From: Competibacteraceae bacterium UBA3908 | GTDB taxonomy: Bacteria; Pseudomonadota; Gammaproteobacteria; Competibacterales; Competibacteraceae | NCBI GenBank assembly: GCA_002391525.1 | Contig: DGFE01000226.1 | Coordinates: 1-10,862, forward strand | DNA length: 10,862 bases | Reading direction: 5' to 3' | In this document: in pieces, positions 1-8,442 of the stretch | Position numbering within the stretch: the stretch's first letter is position 1 | Layout of the letters: every line of letters starts with the position of its first letter | Made by a program: the position numbers and the translations under genes | The notes under the pieces: model-generated | The model's input: the letters and a program-made list of their open reading frames with translations, nothing else | Told to the model about the DNA's origin: nothing | Databases searched by the model: none

Positions 1-19
1 AGATGTGTATAAGAGACAG
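1..19 (+). other. Tn5/Nextera mosaic-end adapter (technical sequence)
   Basis: The first 19 bases, AGATGTGTATAAGAGACAG, are identical to the Tn5 mosaic end used in Nextera library preparation. It is not part of the genome. Genomic sequence starts at about position 20, inside gltB. Translating through the adapter in the plus direction gives the tell-tale N-terminus MYKRQ, which marks artefactual proteins. Confidence 0.97.
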
Positions 20-2617
20 GGGCTGGTTGGCGAAGCGGAATTCGAACAGGCCGCGCAGGTTGCGGAGATGGTCGCGCTGGTCGTTCATCGCCCGGCTGTA
101 GTGCTTGAATTGCTGGTAGTCGCCGGAACGGACCGCGTGCTGGAGGAGGGAGATCGACTCCGGCGTCCAGGCGTGCCGCTCGCCGCGGATGCGGTAGGCC
201 AGTTCGCCGCCCACGTCCAGGCTGTGGCGGTAGAGCGGGTCGTCGCCGTAGGCGGTCTGGTGACGGCGGGCGGTCTCTCTGGCGATTTCGGCCAGGCCGA
301 TGCCCTCGATGGCGCCCTGGGTGCCGGTGAAGTAGCGTTCGATGAATTCGCTGGCCAGGCCCACCGCTTCGAAGATCTGGGCGCCGCAGTAGGACTGGTA
401 GGTGGAAATGCCCATCTTGGACATCACCTTGAGGATGCCCTTGGCAATCGCCTTGGTGTAGTGCTCGTGGGCCTCGGTTTCGGTCAGTTTCTGGGGCAGG
501 ACGGCGGACAGGGTGTCGAAGGCCAGCCAGGGGTTGATGGCCTCGGCGCCGTAGCCGGCCAGCAGGCAGAAGTCATGAACCCGCTTGGCTTCGCCGGTTT
601 CGACGACCAGGCCGACTTCGGTGCGCAAGCCGGCGCGGATCAGGTGGTGGTGGACGGCGGCGGTGGCCAGCAGGGCCGGGAGGGCGATGTGGTCGGCGTC
701 CAGCCCACGGTCGGAGAGGATCAGGATGTTGTAGCCGCGGCGCACCACGTCGGCGGCTTCGCGACAGAGGTCCTCCAAGGCGCGGCCCATGCCGTCGGCG
801 CCGCGTTCGACCGGATAACAGATGCTCAGCGTCTCGGTGCGGAAGGCTTTGTCGACATGATATTCGATCCGACGGATGCGCTCCAGATCGACGTTGTCGA
901 GGATCGGGCGCTTGACCTCCAGCCGCTTGTGGGCGCCGCCGCTTTCCAGGTCGAGCAGGTTGGGGCGGGGGCCGATGAAGGACACCAGCGACATCACCAG
1001 CTCCTCGCGGATCGGATCGATGGGCGGGTTGGTGACCTGGGCGAACTTCTGTTTGAAATAGTCGTAGAGCAGCTTGGGCCGGCCGGACAGCACCGCCGGC
1101 GGGATGTCGCGACCCATGGAGCCGATGGGATCCTCGCCGCTGAGCGCCATCGGGGCGAGGAAGGCGCGCACGTCTTCCTGGGTGTAACCGAACGCCTGCT
1201 GGCGGCGCAACAGGGTCCGGGAATCGGGCGCCATCGGTCCGACCTCGGTCGGCAGGTCCTTCAGGTGAATCTGGGTGGCGTCCAACCAGGTCTGGTAAGG
1301 GTGAGCCGAGGCCAGTCGTTCCTTGATTTCGTCGTCGTCGATGATGCGTCCCTGCTCGAGGTCGATCAGCAGCATCTTGCCGGGTTGCAAGCGCCATTTC
1401 TTGACGATCCTGTCCTCGGGGATCGGCAGCACGCCCATTTCCGACGCCATGATGACCTGGTCGTCGCTGGTGACCAGGTAGCGGGCGGGACGCAGGCCGT
1501 TACGGTCCAGGGTGGCGCCGATCTGGCGGCCGTCGGTGAAGGCGATGGCCGCCGGTCCGTCCCAGGGTTCCATCAGCGCGGCGTGGTACTCGTAGAAGGC
1601 GCGGCGCCTGGCGTCCATCAGCGGGTTGTCGGTCCAGGCTTCCGGCACCATCAGCATCATGGCGTGCGGCAGCGAATAACCGCCGGCCAGCAGCAATTCC
1701 AGGGCGTTGTCGAAGGTGGCGGAATCGGAGGCGCCGTCGCCGATCAGCGGCCACAGCTTGTCCAGATCGGCGCCGAGTCGGTCGGAGCGCATGTTGTGGC
1801 GGCGAGCCAGCATCCAGTTGATATTGCCGCGCAGGGTGTTGATTTCGCCGTTGTGGCACAGGTAGCGGAACGGGTGGGCCAGCGCCCAGGACGGGAAGGT
1901 GTTGGTGGAGAAGCGCTGGTGGACCAGGGCCAGGGCCGATTCCAGCCGGGGGTCGCGCAGATCAGGGTAGTACACGCCGAGGTTGCGTGCCAGGATCATG
2001 CCTTTGTAGACCAGCGTGCGCGACGACAGCGAGGCGATGTAGAACTGCTGGCGGCCCAGCAGGTCGCGATCCCAGATGGCGTGATGGGTCTGCTTGCGGA
2101 TCACGAACAGTTTGCGTTCGAAGGCATCGGTATCCGGGCAGCCGGCGCCGCGCTGGATGAACGCGTGGCGGACTACCGGCTCGGAGGGACGCACGCTGCG
2201 ACCCAGGCAGGAGTTGTCGGTGGGCACGTCGCGCCAGCCCAGGAAGAGCTGGCCCTCGGCGGCAACGGTGCGCTCCAGGGCGGCTTCGCTCTGGGCACGG
2301 GCGTGCGCGTCGCGGGGCAGGAATACCATGCCGACCGCATAGTCGCCGGGTTGCGGCAGTTCGATGCCCAGGTCGGCGCCTTCGGCGCGCAGGAAGGTGT
2401 CGGGGAGCTGCAGCAGGATGCCGGCGCCGTCGCCGGCCAAGGGGTCGGCGCCCACCGCGCCGCGATGGCTGAGGTTGGCCAGGATTTCCAGACCCTGGCG
2501 GATCGGCTGATGGCTTTTGCGGTTCCTGATGTCGACGACGAAGCCGATGCCGCAGGAGTCGTGTTCGTTACGCGGGTCGTAGAGACCTTCGGCGGGGGGC
2601 AGGCGGGTGATGCTCAT
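20..2617 (-). CDS. gltB: Glutamate synthase (NADPH) large subunit, 3'-truncated by the contig end
   Basis: Large (alpha) subunit of glutamate synthase (GOGAT). It transfers the amide nitrogen of glutamine to 2-oxoglutarate to give two glutamates, working with the small subunit GltD in the cytoplasm. Translating the minus strand from ATG 2617 gives 866 codons without a stop. The N-terminus reads MSITRLPPAEGLYDP, and Cys22 in DSCGIGF is the expected N-terminal nucleophile of the class II amidotransferase domain, exposed in the family by removal of a short propeptide. Other family motifs are VHQRFSTNTFPSW (near residue 235), HNGEINTLRGN (near 255), NGLRPARY, the central-domain SDRG, and KVMSKMGISTYQSYCGAQIFEA (starting near 731, start of the FMN/synthase part). 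About 1500 residues is usual, so the FMN barrel, iron-sulfur cysteines and C-terminal beta-helix are missing with the contig end, as is any gltD. A GAGGA ribosome site lies 7 bases before the ATG. A plus-strand open frame (5-2680) lies entirely antisense to it and is not a gene. Confidence 0.97.
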
Positions 2618-2723
2618 GGGCGTTCCTCAATAACGGCGGCTGAAGGCGTTCCCTGCCGGACGGATGCCCGGGTTCGCTGACGGAACCGGGGACCGCGACA
2701 ATCCAGAAACACAGAACCGTTGC

Positions 2724-2753
2724 ATACTACCGACCCCATGACGGTTCGCGCAA
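2724..2753 (-). promoter_or_regulatory. Possible sigma70-type promoter for gltB
   Basis: On the minus strand TTGCGC (2748-2753) and TAGTAT (2724-2729) are separated by 18 bases, a fair -35/-10 pair (3/6 and 4/6 matches to consensus). It lies about 107 bases before the gltB start, downstream of the gdhA stem-loop. The position would let gltB be transcribed independently of gdhA. This is a pattern match by eye only. Confidence 0.3.
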
Positions 2754-2768
2754 CCGCCATGATGTCGG

Positions 2769-2803
2769 CATCGCCGACCGGGGCTTCGACGAGGCCGGCG
2801 ATG
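2769..2803 (-). terminator. Stem-loop just downstream of gdhA, possible terminator
   Basis: The minus-strand transcript would form an 11-bp stem, CATCGCCGGCC with GGTCGGCGATG (one G-U pair), around a 13-base loop. It begins 16 bases after the gdhA stop. No U-run follows, so it is not a classical intrinsic terminator. It could be a Rho-assisted end or a 3' stabilising hairpin that separates gdhA from gltB expression. Confidence 0.45.
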
Positions 2804-2819
2804 AGAGGGCAAGCGGGGA

Positions 2820-4175
2820 TCAGACGACGCCCTGGTCGATCATGGCGTCGGCGACCTTGCGGAAACCGGCGATGTTGGCGCCGAGCACCAGATTGCCGGA
2901 GGCGCCGTACTCCCTGGCGGTCTCGCTGGCGGTGCGGTAGATGTTTTCCATGATTCGCTTGAGCTTGGCGTCCACTTCCTCGAAGGTCCACTGGAGCATG
3001 CTGGCGTTCTGGCTCATCTCCAACTGGCTGGTGGCGACACCGCCAGCATTCGCGGCCTTGGCTGGACCGTAGGCGATGCCGGCGGCCAGGAATTTGTCTA
3101 TCGCGCCGGCGGTGGAGGGCATGTTGGCTCCCTCCGAGATGCAAACGCAGCCGTTCTTGAGCAATTCGGCGGCGTCATCCTCGTTGACTTCGTTCTGGGT
3201 GGCGCTGGGGAAAGCGGCATCGCAGGGTACGCACCAGACCCCGTTGCGACCGGCGGGGTAGTCCTCGACCGGGGTGTAGACCGCGCCGCGATGCTCCTCG
3301 ACGTAACGGGTCAAGCGGGCACGTTCGACCTCCTTGATGCGCTTGAGCAGGTTCAGGTCGATGCCACGCTCGTCGTAAATCATGCCGTTGGAGTCGCTGA
3401 CCGTGACCGGCTTGGCGCCGACCTGGTAGAGCTTCTCGACGGTGTAGATCGAGACGTTGCCGGAGCCGGAAACCGTGCAGACCTTGCCTTCCAGGGAATC
3501 GCCGCGCTCGGCCAGCATGTTCTGGGCGAAATAGACCGCGCCGTAGCCGGTGGCCTCGGTGCGGACCAGCGAGCCGCCCCAGCTCAGGCCCTTGCCGGTC
3601 AGCACGCCTTCATACTTGCCGGTCAGACGCTTGTACTGGCCGTAGAGGTAGCCGATTTCGCGGCCGCCGACGCCGATGTCGCCCGCCGGCACGTCGATGG
3701 TGTCGCCGACATGGCGGAACAGTTCGGTCATGAACGACTGGCAGAACCGCATGATTTCGTTGTCGGACTTGCCCTTGGGGTCGAAGTTGGAGCCGCCCTT
3801 GGCGCCGCCGATGGCCAGGCCGGTCAGGGAGTTCTTGAAGATCTGCTCGAAGCCCAGGAACTTGATGGTGCCGGCGGTAACGTTGGGGTGGAAGCGCAGG
3901 CCGCCCTTGTAGGGACCGAGCGCGGAGTTGAACTGGATGCGATAACCCTTGTTGACCTGGACGTTGCCACGGTCGTCGATCCAGGCGACCCGGAACAGGA
4001 TCTGTCGTTCCGGTTCGACGATGCGCTGGATGATGTTGTGTTTCTGGTACTTGGGATTGCGGTCGAGCAGGGGTTTGAGGGAGGCGAGCACTTCCTCGGC
4101 GGCTTGGTAGAACTCGGCCTGGGCGGGACTGCTTTGCTTGAGGTAGTTGATGGTATCGGTGATGTAGGAAGACAT
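2820..4175 (-). CDS. gdhA: NADP-type glutamate dehydrogenase
   Basis: Catalyses reductive amination of 2-oxoglutarate with ammonium and NADPH to glutamate; cytoplasmic, normally a homohexamer. The protein is 451 residues, close to the roughly 447 of the E. coli enzyme. Substrate-site motif GPYKGGLRFHP holds Lys90, GGAKGG holds the catalytic Lys126, and PAGDIGVGGREIGYL holds Asp166. The nucleotide-binding loop GSGNV lies at 237-241, and the C-terminal part contains AANAGGVATSQLEMSQN. ATG 4175 is chosen because the protein then begins MSSYITDTINYL, as family members do. An AAGGA site lies upstream with a slightly long spacing. The frame stays open back to 4475, but those extra codons overlap the recombinase and read as a proline/threonine-rich shadow. 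The gene follows the recombinase on the same strand after 91 bases and precedes gltB, so both ammonium-assimilation routes sit side by side. Length and motifs favour the biosynthetic NADP enzyme over the catabolic NAD type. Confidence 0.97.
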   Translation of the reverse strand: MSSYITDTINYLKQSSPAQAEFYQAAEEVLASLKPLLDRNPKYQKHNIIQRIVEPERQILFRVAWIDDRGNVQVNKGYRIQFNSALGPYKGGLRFHPNVTAGTIKFLGFEQIFKNSLTGLAIGGAKGGSNFDPKGKSDNEIMRFCQSFMTELFRHVGDTIDVPAGDIGVGGREIGYLYGQYKRLTGKYEGVLTGKGLSWGGSLVRTEATGYGAVYFAQNMLAERGDSLEGKVCTVSGSGNVSIYTVEKLYQVGAKPVTVSDSNGMIYDERGIDLNLLKRIKEVERARLTRYVEEHRGAVYTPVEDYPAGRNGVWCVPCDAAFPSATQNEVNEDDAAELLKNGCVCISEGANMPSTAGAIDKFLAAGIAYGPAKAANAGGVATSQLEMSQNASMLQWTFEEVDAKLKRIMENIYRTASETAREYGASGNLVLGANIAGFRKVADAMIDQGVV

Positions 4176-4215
4176 AGCGGGGTTTTCCTTGATTTGGATT
4201 TTCGTCGCGAGCTTT

Positions 4216-4249
4216 CGCTTCGCCGGACAGGCCCGCCCGGTTTGAAGCG
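4216..4249 (-). terminator. Imperfect stem-loop between recombinase and gdhA
   Basis: CGCTTC (minus strand, 4244-4249) pairs with GAAGCG (4216-4221), and an inner CCGG/CCGG pair (4237-4240 with 4223-4226) is nearly aligned. The structure lies between the recombinase stop and the gdhA start. It could weakly terminate recombinase transcription or shape the gdhA leader. No U-tract follows. Confidence 0.3.
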
Positions 4250-4265
4250 GCGGAAGCGGCGGAAG
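4245..4265. repeat. 9-bp tandem repeat (AAGCGGCGG, about 2.3 copies)
   Basis: AAGCGGCGG occurs twice in tandem followed by AAG, ending two bases before the recombinase stop codon. It partly overlaps the stem-loop arm. It is probably slippage-generated low-complexity DNA, and no function is evident. Confidence 0.6.
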
Positions 4266-4266
4266 T

Positions 4267-5439
4267 TTAATCTTTGAGACGATGGCGTTCCATGGTTTCG
4301 TGCCATTCCTTCTCTTCGGCGTGCAGGTACAGGCCGGTGGTGTCGATGCGGGCGTGACGGGCGTTGCGTTGCAGGAATTGAATGTCGATGCCGGCGTCGG
4401 CCTGATGGGTGATGCTGGTGTGGCGGAACCAGTGGGTGGAGGCGCGGCGCAGCTTGTCGGCCTGATGGGGGTCATCCGCTTCCAGCCGCACCGCCGCCTT
4501 CGCCACCAGGTCCTTGACGATTCGATAAATCATGTTGTCGCCGATGCCACCGGTTCCCTTGAGATTGAGGATGAGAGGGGTGGCCTCGTCCGGCGCGGGC
4601 AGGGGCGGCAGGCCGTAAAAGCGCCGGTAGTCGCGAAGGGCTTGCAGCATGTCCTGGTTGACCGGCACCTGGGCTTCCTTGCGGCCCTTGCCGATCACGC
4701 GCCACCACCAGCGTCCGCGAATCTGGACGAAGCTGTTCATGGCGTGGCCGGCGACTTCGCTGACCCGGGGACCGAGCAGGTAGAGCAGGGCGACGAGGTA
4801 TTTCGCTCGGGCGTGGTGCTGGCAATCCCGCTCGTTGTCGCGGGGCAGATCGTCGACTGTGGCGAGCAGGGCCTGCCATTGATCGTGTTCGAGAAAGCGC
4901 TCCACCTGCCGCAGGGGTTGATGGCCACGTCCCCGGCGGCGGGCCAGCGCCAGGGGATTGCCGGCCAGATAGCCGGCCTTGACCAGATAGCTGAACAGGG
5001 AGTTGATGATCAGCATGGCGATCTTGCGGCTGGCGGGACCGAGCGGTCCCAGAAAGGGCCGCCACCGGGGACTGAAGCGAGGCGCTTTCGAGCCGCACCA
5101 GCGCTCGCGAGGCTGGGGATCGGCGAGGAAGGCTTCGTAGAGGATACAGTCCTCGCGGGTGAGGCTGGACAGCGGTTTGTTGCGTTCCAGCAGCGCCCAC
5201 AGCAGCAGGCGCTCGGCTTCCTTGCGGTAGTTGCGCAGGGTTTGCGGCGAGTCGTGGAATTCGGCCAACCAGGCCTGCACGGCTTCGAGATCATTGCCGG
5301 CGGCCAGTTGACAGACCACATCCGGCCCGGCGCGGTTGCCGCCGGCGCGGCCGTCGAGTTCGTCCGGCAGGCGCAGCCGCTCCAGCGGTAACGGTGGGGC
5401 AGTGGCAACCGAGAGAGTGGGAATCGGAAGAGTCTTCAT
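4267..5439 (-). CDS. Tyrosine recombinase / phage-type integrase
   Basis: DNA strand-exchange enzyme of the tyrosine recombinase family. From ATG 5439 it has 390 residues. A SAM-like core-binding domain spans about 50-155 (QAWLAEFHDSPQTLRNYRKE onward) and the catalytic domain about 175-385. The full active-site set is visible: Arg225 in LLGPRVSEV, Lys251 in GKGRKEAQVPV, His336 and Arg339 in HWFRHTS, His362 in RHARIDTT, and nucleophile Tyr371 in GLYLH. The enzyme should therefore be active. The start is uncertain. ATG 5439 has no good ribosome site, whereas GTG 5532 has AGGA seven bases upstream and would add 31 residues. The core-binding region is longer than in XerC/XerD and the length exceeds their roughly 300 residues, so it is not a housekeeping Xer. 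No tRNA or attachment-site repeat was recognised nearby. The position beside gdhA suggests insertion near core genes. A distant KfrA-like gene at 9081 may be its partner (inference). Confidence 0.9.
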   Translation of the reverse strand: MKTLPIPTLSVATAPPLPLERLRLPDELDGRAGGNRAGPDVVCQLAAGNDLEAVQAWLAEFHDSPQTLRNYRKEAERLLLWALLERNKPLSSLTREDCILYEAFLADPQPRERWCGSKAPRFSPRWRPFLGPLGPASRKIAMLIINSLFSYLVKAGYLAGNPLALARRRGRGHQPLRQVERFLEHDQWQALLATVDDLPRDNERDCQHHARAKYLVALLYLLGPRVSEVAGHAMNSFVQIRGRWWWRVIGKGRKEAQVPVNQDMLQALRDYRRFYGLPPLPAPDEATPLILNLKGTGGIGDNMIYRIVKDLVAKAAVRLEADDPHQADKLRRASTHWFRHTSITHQADAGIDIQFLQRNARHARIDTTGLYLHAEEKEWHETMERHRLKD

Positions 5440-5763
5440 GGTCGTTGGGAATGGTGACCGGGTGTCAGGGGTTACGATTGTGCCGTTGTGGGGCCGGTTA
5501 AAGATTCGCCAACGCTGGCGACTGGTCGACACTTATATATCCTGCCACAAGAGCGTGCGCATCTGCTCGATCAGTTCCGCCATGCGTCGTAGCCGGAGCG
5601 GGCGCTTACCACGACGTCGAGCCGCCCGGAAGCGGAGGGGATGGGTTATGATTACGCCGGTATGGGGACGACCCAACGGTGCGATTCAAACCGTATAAAG
5701 AACATCAGGACAGTGAACAGCGGCCACTGATCACTGACTACTGACGTGAATTGGGAGAGCGTG
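5440..5763. other. Divergent intergenic region between recombinase and dikinase-like gene
   Basis: This holds both gene starts and no convincing protein gene apart from a possible 5' extension of the recombinase (to GTG 5532). A 16-codon minus-strand open frame (5533-5583, MAELIEQMRTLLWQDI) abuts that GTG but lacks a ribosome site. On the plus strand TATAAA (5694-5699) could be a -10 for the downstream gene, but no -35 was found at proper spacing. A heptamer repeat lies at 5726-5746. Nothing else was recognised. Confidence 0.5.
5726..5746. repeat. Three tandem 7-bp repeats (ACTGAYN)
   Basis: ACTGATC, ACTGACT and ACTGACG follow each other without gaps just before the ribosome site of the dikinase-like gene. 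An inverted half (CAGTG, 5711-5715) lies upstream. The arrangement resembles the short tandemly repeated heptamers known from some bacterial intergenic regions. It could equally be a small protein-binding cluster. Confidence 0.6.
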
Positions 5764-8403
5764 ATGGCGGCAATCGATGCACAGGTGAGCACGGGATTGG
5801 CGGGACTGGACCGGGTCTTCCGGGGAATCATGTCGGGCGACAACATCGTCTGGCAGGTGGACAGCATTGATGATTACCGGCCACTGGTCGAGCCGTTTTG
5901 CCGGTATGCGCGCGAGAAGGGCCGCAAACTGGTGTATTTTCATTTCGCCCGCCATCCGGCCCTGGTGCCGGAGGAACCGGGAGTGGAGGTCGAGGTACTG
6001 GATCCCGGCGAGGGCTTCGAGCCGTTCCTGGCCGCCATTCACAAGACTATCGAGCGGTCCGGGCGGGGCGCGTACTATGTGTTCGACTGTTTGTCCGATC
6101 TGGTGGCCGACTGGTACAGCGATCAGATGCTGGGCAATTTTTTCATGCTGACCTGCCCGTATCTGTACGACCTGGAGACGGTGGCTTATTTCGCGCTGAT
6201 GCGCGGCCATCACTCTTTTCACGCCACCGCGCCGATTCTCGACACCACCCAGTTGTTCAGCGACGTCTACCGGCACCAGGGCGAGTTGTACGTCCGGCCG
6301 CTGAAGGTTCAGCAACGCTATTCGCCGACCATGCACATGCTGCACGTCTGGCGCCACGAGGAGTTCGTGCCGGTAACCGACAGCGTGACCATTTCGCAGA
6401 TCCTGACCCTGTTTCCGTGGTCGGGTTTGAAGACCAACGATCCGCGACTCGACATTTGGAACCGCACCTTCCTGGAGGTCGAGGAGGTGGTGGCCGCCGA
6501 GCACGAGAACTTGCATGTCGTCGATCTGGCCCGCGATCTGTTGCAGCGCACGTTGCGGATGACCGTGTCGCGGGACGAGCGGGTGATCCGGCTGGCCGAG
6601 CAGTATTTGACCCTGAGCGACATTCTGGCCATCAAAAGGCGGATTATCGGCACCGGCCTGATCGGCGGCAAAACCGTTGGAGTGCTGCTGGCGCGGGCCA
6701 TTCTCAAACGAACCGATCCGCGCTGGCACGACTTGCTGGAAATCCACGATTCCTTTTTCATCGGTTCGGACGTGTTCTATACCTATCTGGTCCGCAACGG
6801 TTGCTGGTGGGTACGGGAGAAGCAGAAGAATCCCGCGACGTTTCTGGACGGGGCGGAAACGGCGCGGCGACGCATTTTGCGCGGCGATTTTCCAGACTAC
6901 ATCCTGCAACAGTTTTCCGACATGCTGGATTATTTTGGGCAGTCGCCAATCATCGTCCGTTCCAGCAGCCTGCTGGAGGACAACTTCGGTAATGCCTTCG
7001 CCGGCAAGTACGACAGCGTGTTCTGCGTCAATCAGGGGCCGCGCGAGAAGCGGTTGGAGGACTTGCTGTCGGCGGTGCGGACCATCTACGCCAGCACCAT
7101 GAGCGAGCGGGCGCTGCAATACCGGGCGCGGCGGGGGATTCTCGACCGTGACGAGCAGATGGGTTTGCTGGTGCAGCGGGTGTCCGGGGTGCAGCAGGGC
7201 AGCCTGTTCTATCCGCATATCGCCGGAGTGGGCCTGTCGTTCAATCCCTATGTCTGGAGCGAACACATCGACCCGGCGGCGGGCATGGTCCGACTGGTGA
7301 TGGGATTGGGCACGCGGGCGGTGGACCGGTCCGACGACGATTACACGCGAGTGGTGTCGCTGAGCGATCCCGAGCGACGGCCGGAAAGCAATTTCGACAG
7401 CGTCCGCCAGTACGCGCAAAAACGGATCGACGTGCTGGATTTGGAAGCCAACCAGCTCACCACTCGCCAGTTCGCCGATGTGGTCCAGCAAAGCCCGGAT
7501 TTACCCATCCAGATGGTGGCCTCGGTAGACGATGAGCTGGAGCGGCGGGCGCGCGAACGCGGGATGCGCGACCCGTTTACCTGGGTGCTGACCTTCGAGC
7601 ACCTGTTGCGAAACACGCCGTTCGTGGCCGACATGCGCGATATGCTCAAGATTTTGCAGCAAGCTTACGACTATCCGGTGGACGTTGAATTCACGGCGAA
7701 TGTCGTCGATCAAAAAAACTATAAAATCAATCTATTGCAATGCAGGCCGTTCCAGGTGCGCGAAGCGGGCACCATTCCGAACCCGCCGGCGCGCATCGAG
7801 CCGGTGCGACTGGTGCTGGAGGCCCACGGCGCGGTCATCGGTCACAGCCGGATCGGCACCATCGACCGGCTGATCTATGTGGCTCCGGCGGTCTATGGGC
7901 AATTGCCGCTGCACGACCGACACAAGATCGCCCGGCTGATCGGCCAGCTCACGCGGCTGCGCGGACCCGACGCCGCCAAGTCGATGCTGCTGATCGGGCC
8001 GGGCCGTTGGGGTACGGCTTCGCCGGAACTGGGCGTGCCCGTGCGGTTCGCGGAAATCAACAGCGCGGCGGTGCTGTGCGAGATCGTGACCATGCACGGC
8101 GAGCTGGTGCCGGACGTGTCGCTGGGCACGCATTTCTTCAGCGATCTGGTGGAGACCGATATTCTCTATCTGGCGATTTTCCCGCAGCGGCAGGACAATC
8201 GGTTGAACGCGGCGTTCTTCGATCAACAGCCCAACCGGTTGGCGGAGTTGCTGCCGAACGCGATGGAATGGGCAAACTGCGTGCGGGTGATCGATCTGCC
8301 GAACGATCAGTGTCGGGCAGTATTGCGGCTGAACGCCAACACGCTCAAACAGAATGTGTTCTGTTATCTGGAAGCGCCGGGGATGGCGGTAGAGTCACAA
8401 TGA
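5764..8403 (+). CDS. KaiC-like / PEP-pyruvate-binding (PPDK N-terminal) fusion protein
   Basis: An 879-residue protein of unestablished function. ATG 5764 is chosen because GGGAGA lies 5 bases before it; an in-frame GTG at 5746 is a weaker option. Residues about 1-230 look like a KaiC/RecA-type domain. STGLAGLDRVF resembles the KaiC entry motif and AYYVFD (Asp108) a Walker B strand, but the Walker A loop is replaced by SGDNIVWQVDS, so ATP binding there is doubtful. Residues about 296-665 match the ATP-grasp PEP/pyruvate-binding domain of PEP synthase and pyruvate phosphate dikinase: GGK at 301-303, VRSSSLLEDNFGNAFAGKYD with Arg399 and Glu405, and LLQCRP with Gln659 and Arg661. The C-terminal part (about 670-879) carries GPGRWGT (745-751) and LGTHFF (787-792), motifs shared with a group of PPDK-like proteins. 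The swivelling phosphohistidine domain and the PEP-binding barrel are absent, so it cannot run a full dikinase reaction alone. It may phosphorylate a separate partner or act as an ATP-dependent regulator (inference). It is monocistronic, with a convergent gene downstream. Confidence 0.85.
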   Translation: MAAIDAQVSTGLAGLDRVFRGIMSGDNIVWQVDSIDDYRPLVEPFCRYAREKGRKLVYFHFARHPALVPEEPGVEVEVLDPGEGFEPFLAAIHKTIERSGRGAYYVFDCLSDLVADWYSDQMLGNFFMLTCPYLYDLETVAYFALMRGHHSFHATAPILDTTQLFSDVYRHQGELYVRPLKVQQRYSPTMHMLHVWRHEEFVPVTDSVTISQILTLFPWSGLKTNDPRLDIWNRTFLEVEEVVAAEHENLHVVDLARDLLQRTLRMTVSRDERVIRLAEQYLTLSDILAIKRRIIGTGLIGGKTVGVLLARAILKRTDPRWHDLLEIHDSFFIGSDVFYTYLVRNGCWWVREKQKNPATFLDGAETARRRILRGDFPDYILQQFSDMLDYFGQSPIIVRSSSLLEDNFGNAFAGKYDSVFCVNQGPREKRLEDLLSAVRTIYASTMSERALQYRARRGILDRDEQMGLLVQRVSGVQQGSLFYPHIAGVGLSFNPYVWSEHIDPAAGMVRLVMGLGTRAVDRSDDDYTRVVSLSDPERRPESNFDSVRQYAQKRIDVLDLEANQLTTRQFADVVQQSPDLPIQMVASVDDELERRARERGMRDPFTWVLTFEHLLRNTPFVADMRDMLKILQQAYDYPVDVEFTANVVDQKNYKINLLQCRPFQVREAGTIPNPPARIEPVRLVLEAHGAVIGHSRIGTIDRLIYVAPAVYGQLPLHDRHKIARLIGQLTRLRGPDAAKSMLLIGPGRWGTASPELGVPVRFAEINSAAVLCEIVTMHGELVPDVSLGTHFFSDLVETDILYLAIFPQRQDNRLNAAFFDQQPNRLAELLPNAMEWANCVRVIDLPNDQCRAVLRLNANTLKQNVFCYLEAPGMAVESQ

Positions 8404-8442
8404 TACTTTCAGCGTTTCGCATTGACCCATCCGAGGGGTTTC

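Noticed and set aside
5..2680. 891-codon open frame on the plus strand beginning MYKRQ
   Set aside because: It starts within the adapter and is codon-aligned antisense to gltB, whose minus-strand translation has unmistakable GOGAT motifs. The plus product is a low-complexity G/A/V/Q-rich shadow.
2721..2736. Sigma54-like GG-N10-GC element upstream of gltB (minus strand)
   Set aside because: Only the invariant dinucleotides and part of the -12 box match; the -24 box lacks the GGCAC form. A chance match is likely.
3291..4277. 328-codon open frame on the plus strand
   Set aside because: Lies antisense to gdhA, with composition typical of an antisense shadow in high-GC DNA and no recognisable domain.
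4176..4475. N-terminal extension of gdhA by 100 residues
   Set aside because: The added residues overlap the recombinase gene in another frame and are a Pro/Thr-rich shadow. GdhA proteins begin at the equivalent of 4175.
4282..5391. 369-codon open frame on the plus strand
   Set aside because: Antisense to the recombinase, which carries a complete catalytic residue set. No family resemblance in the plus reading.
5731..7491. 586-codon open frame on the minus strand
   Set aside because: Antisense to the dikinase-like gene. Rich in H, Q and R without domain motifs, and no plausible start signal.
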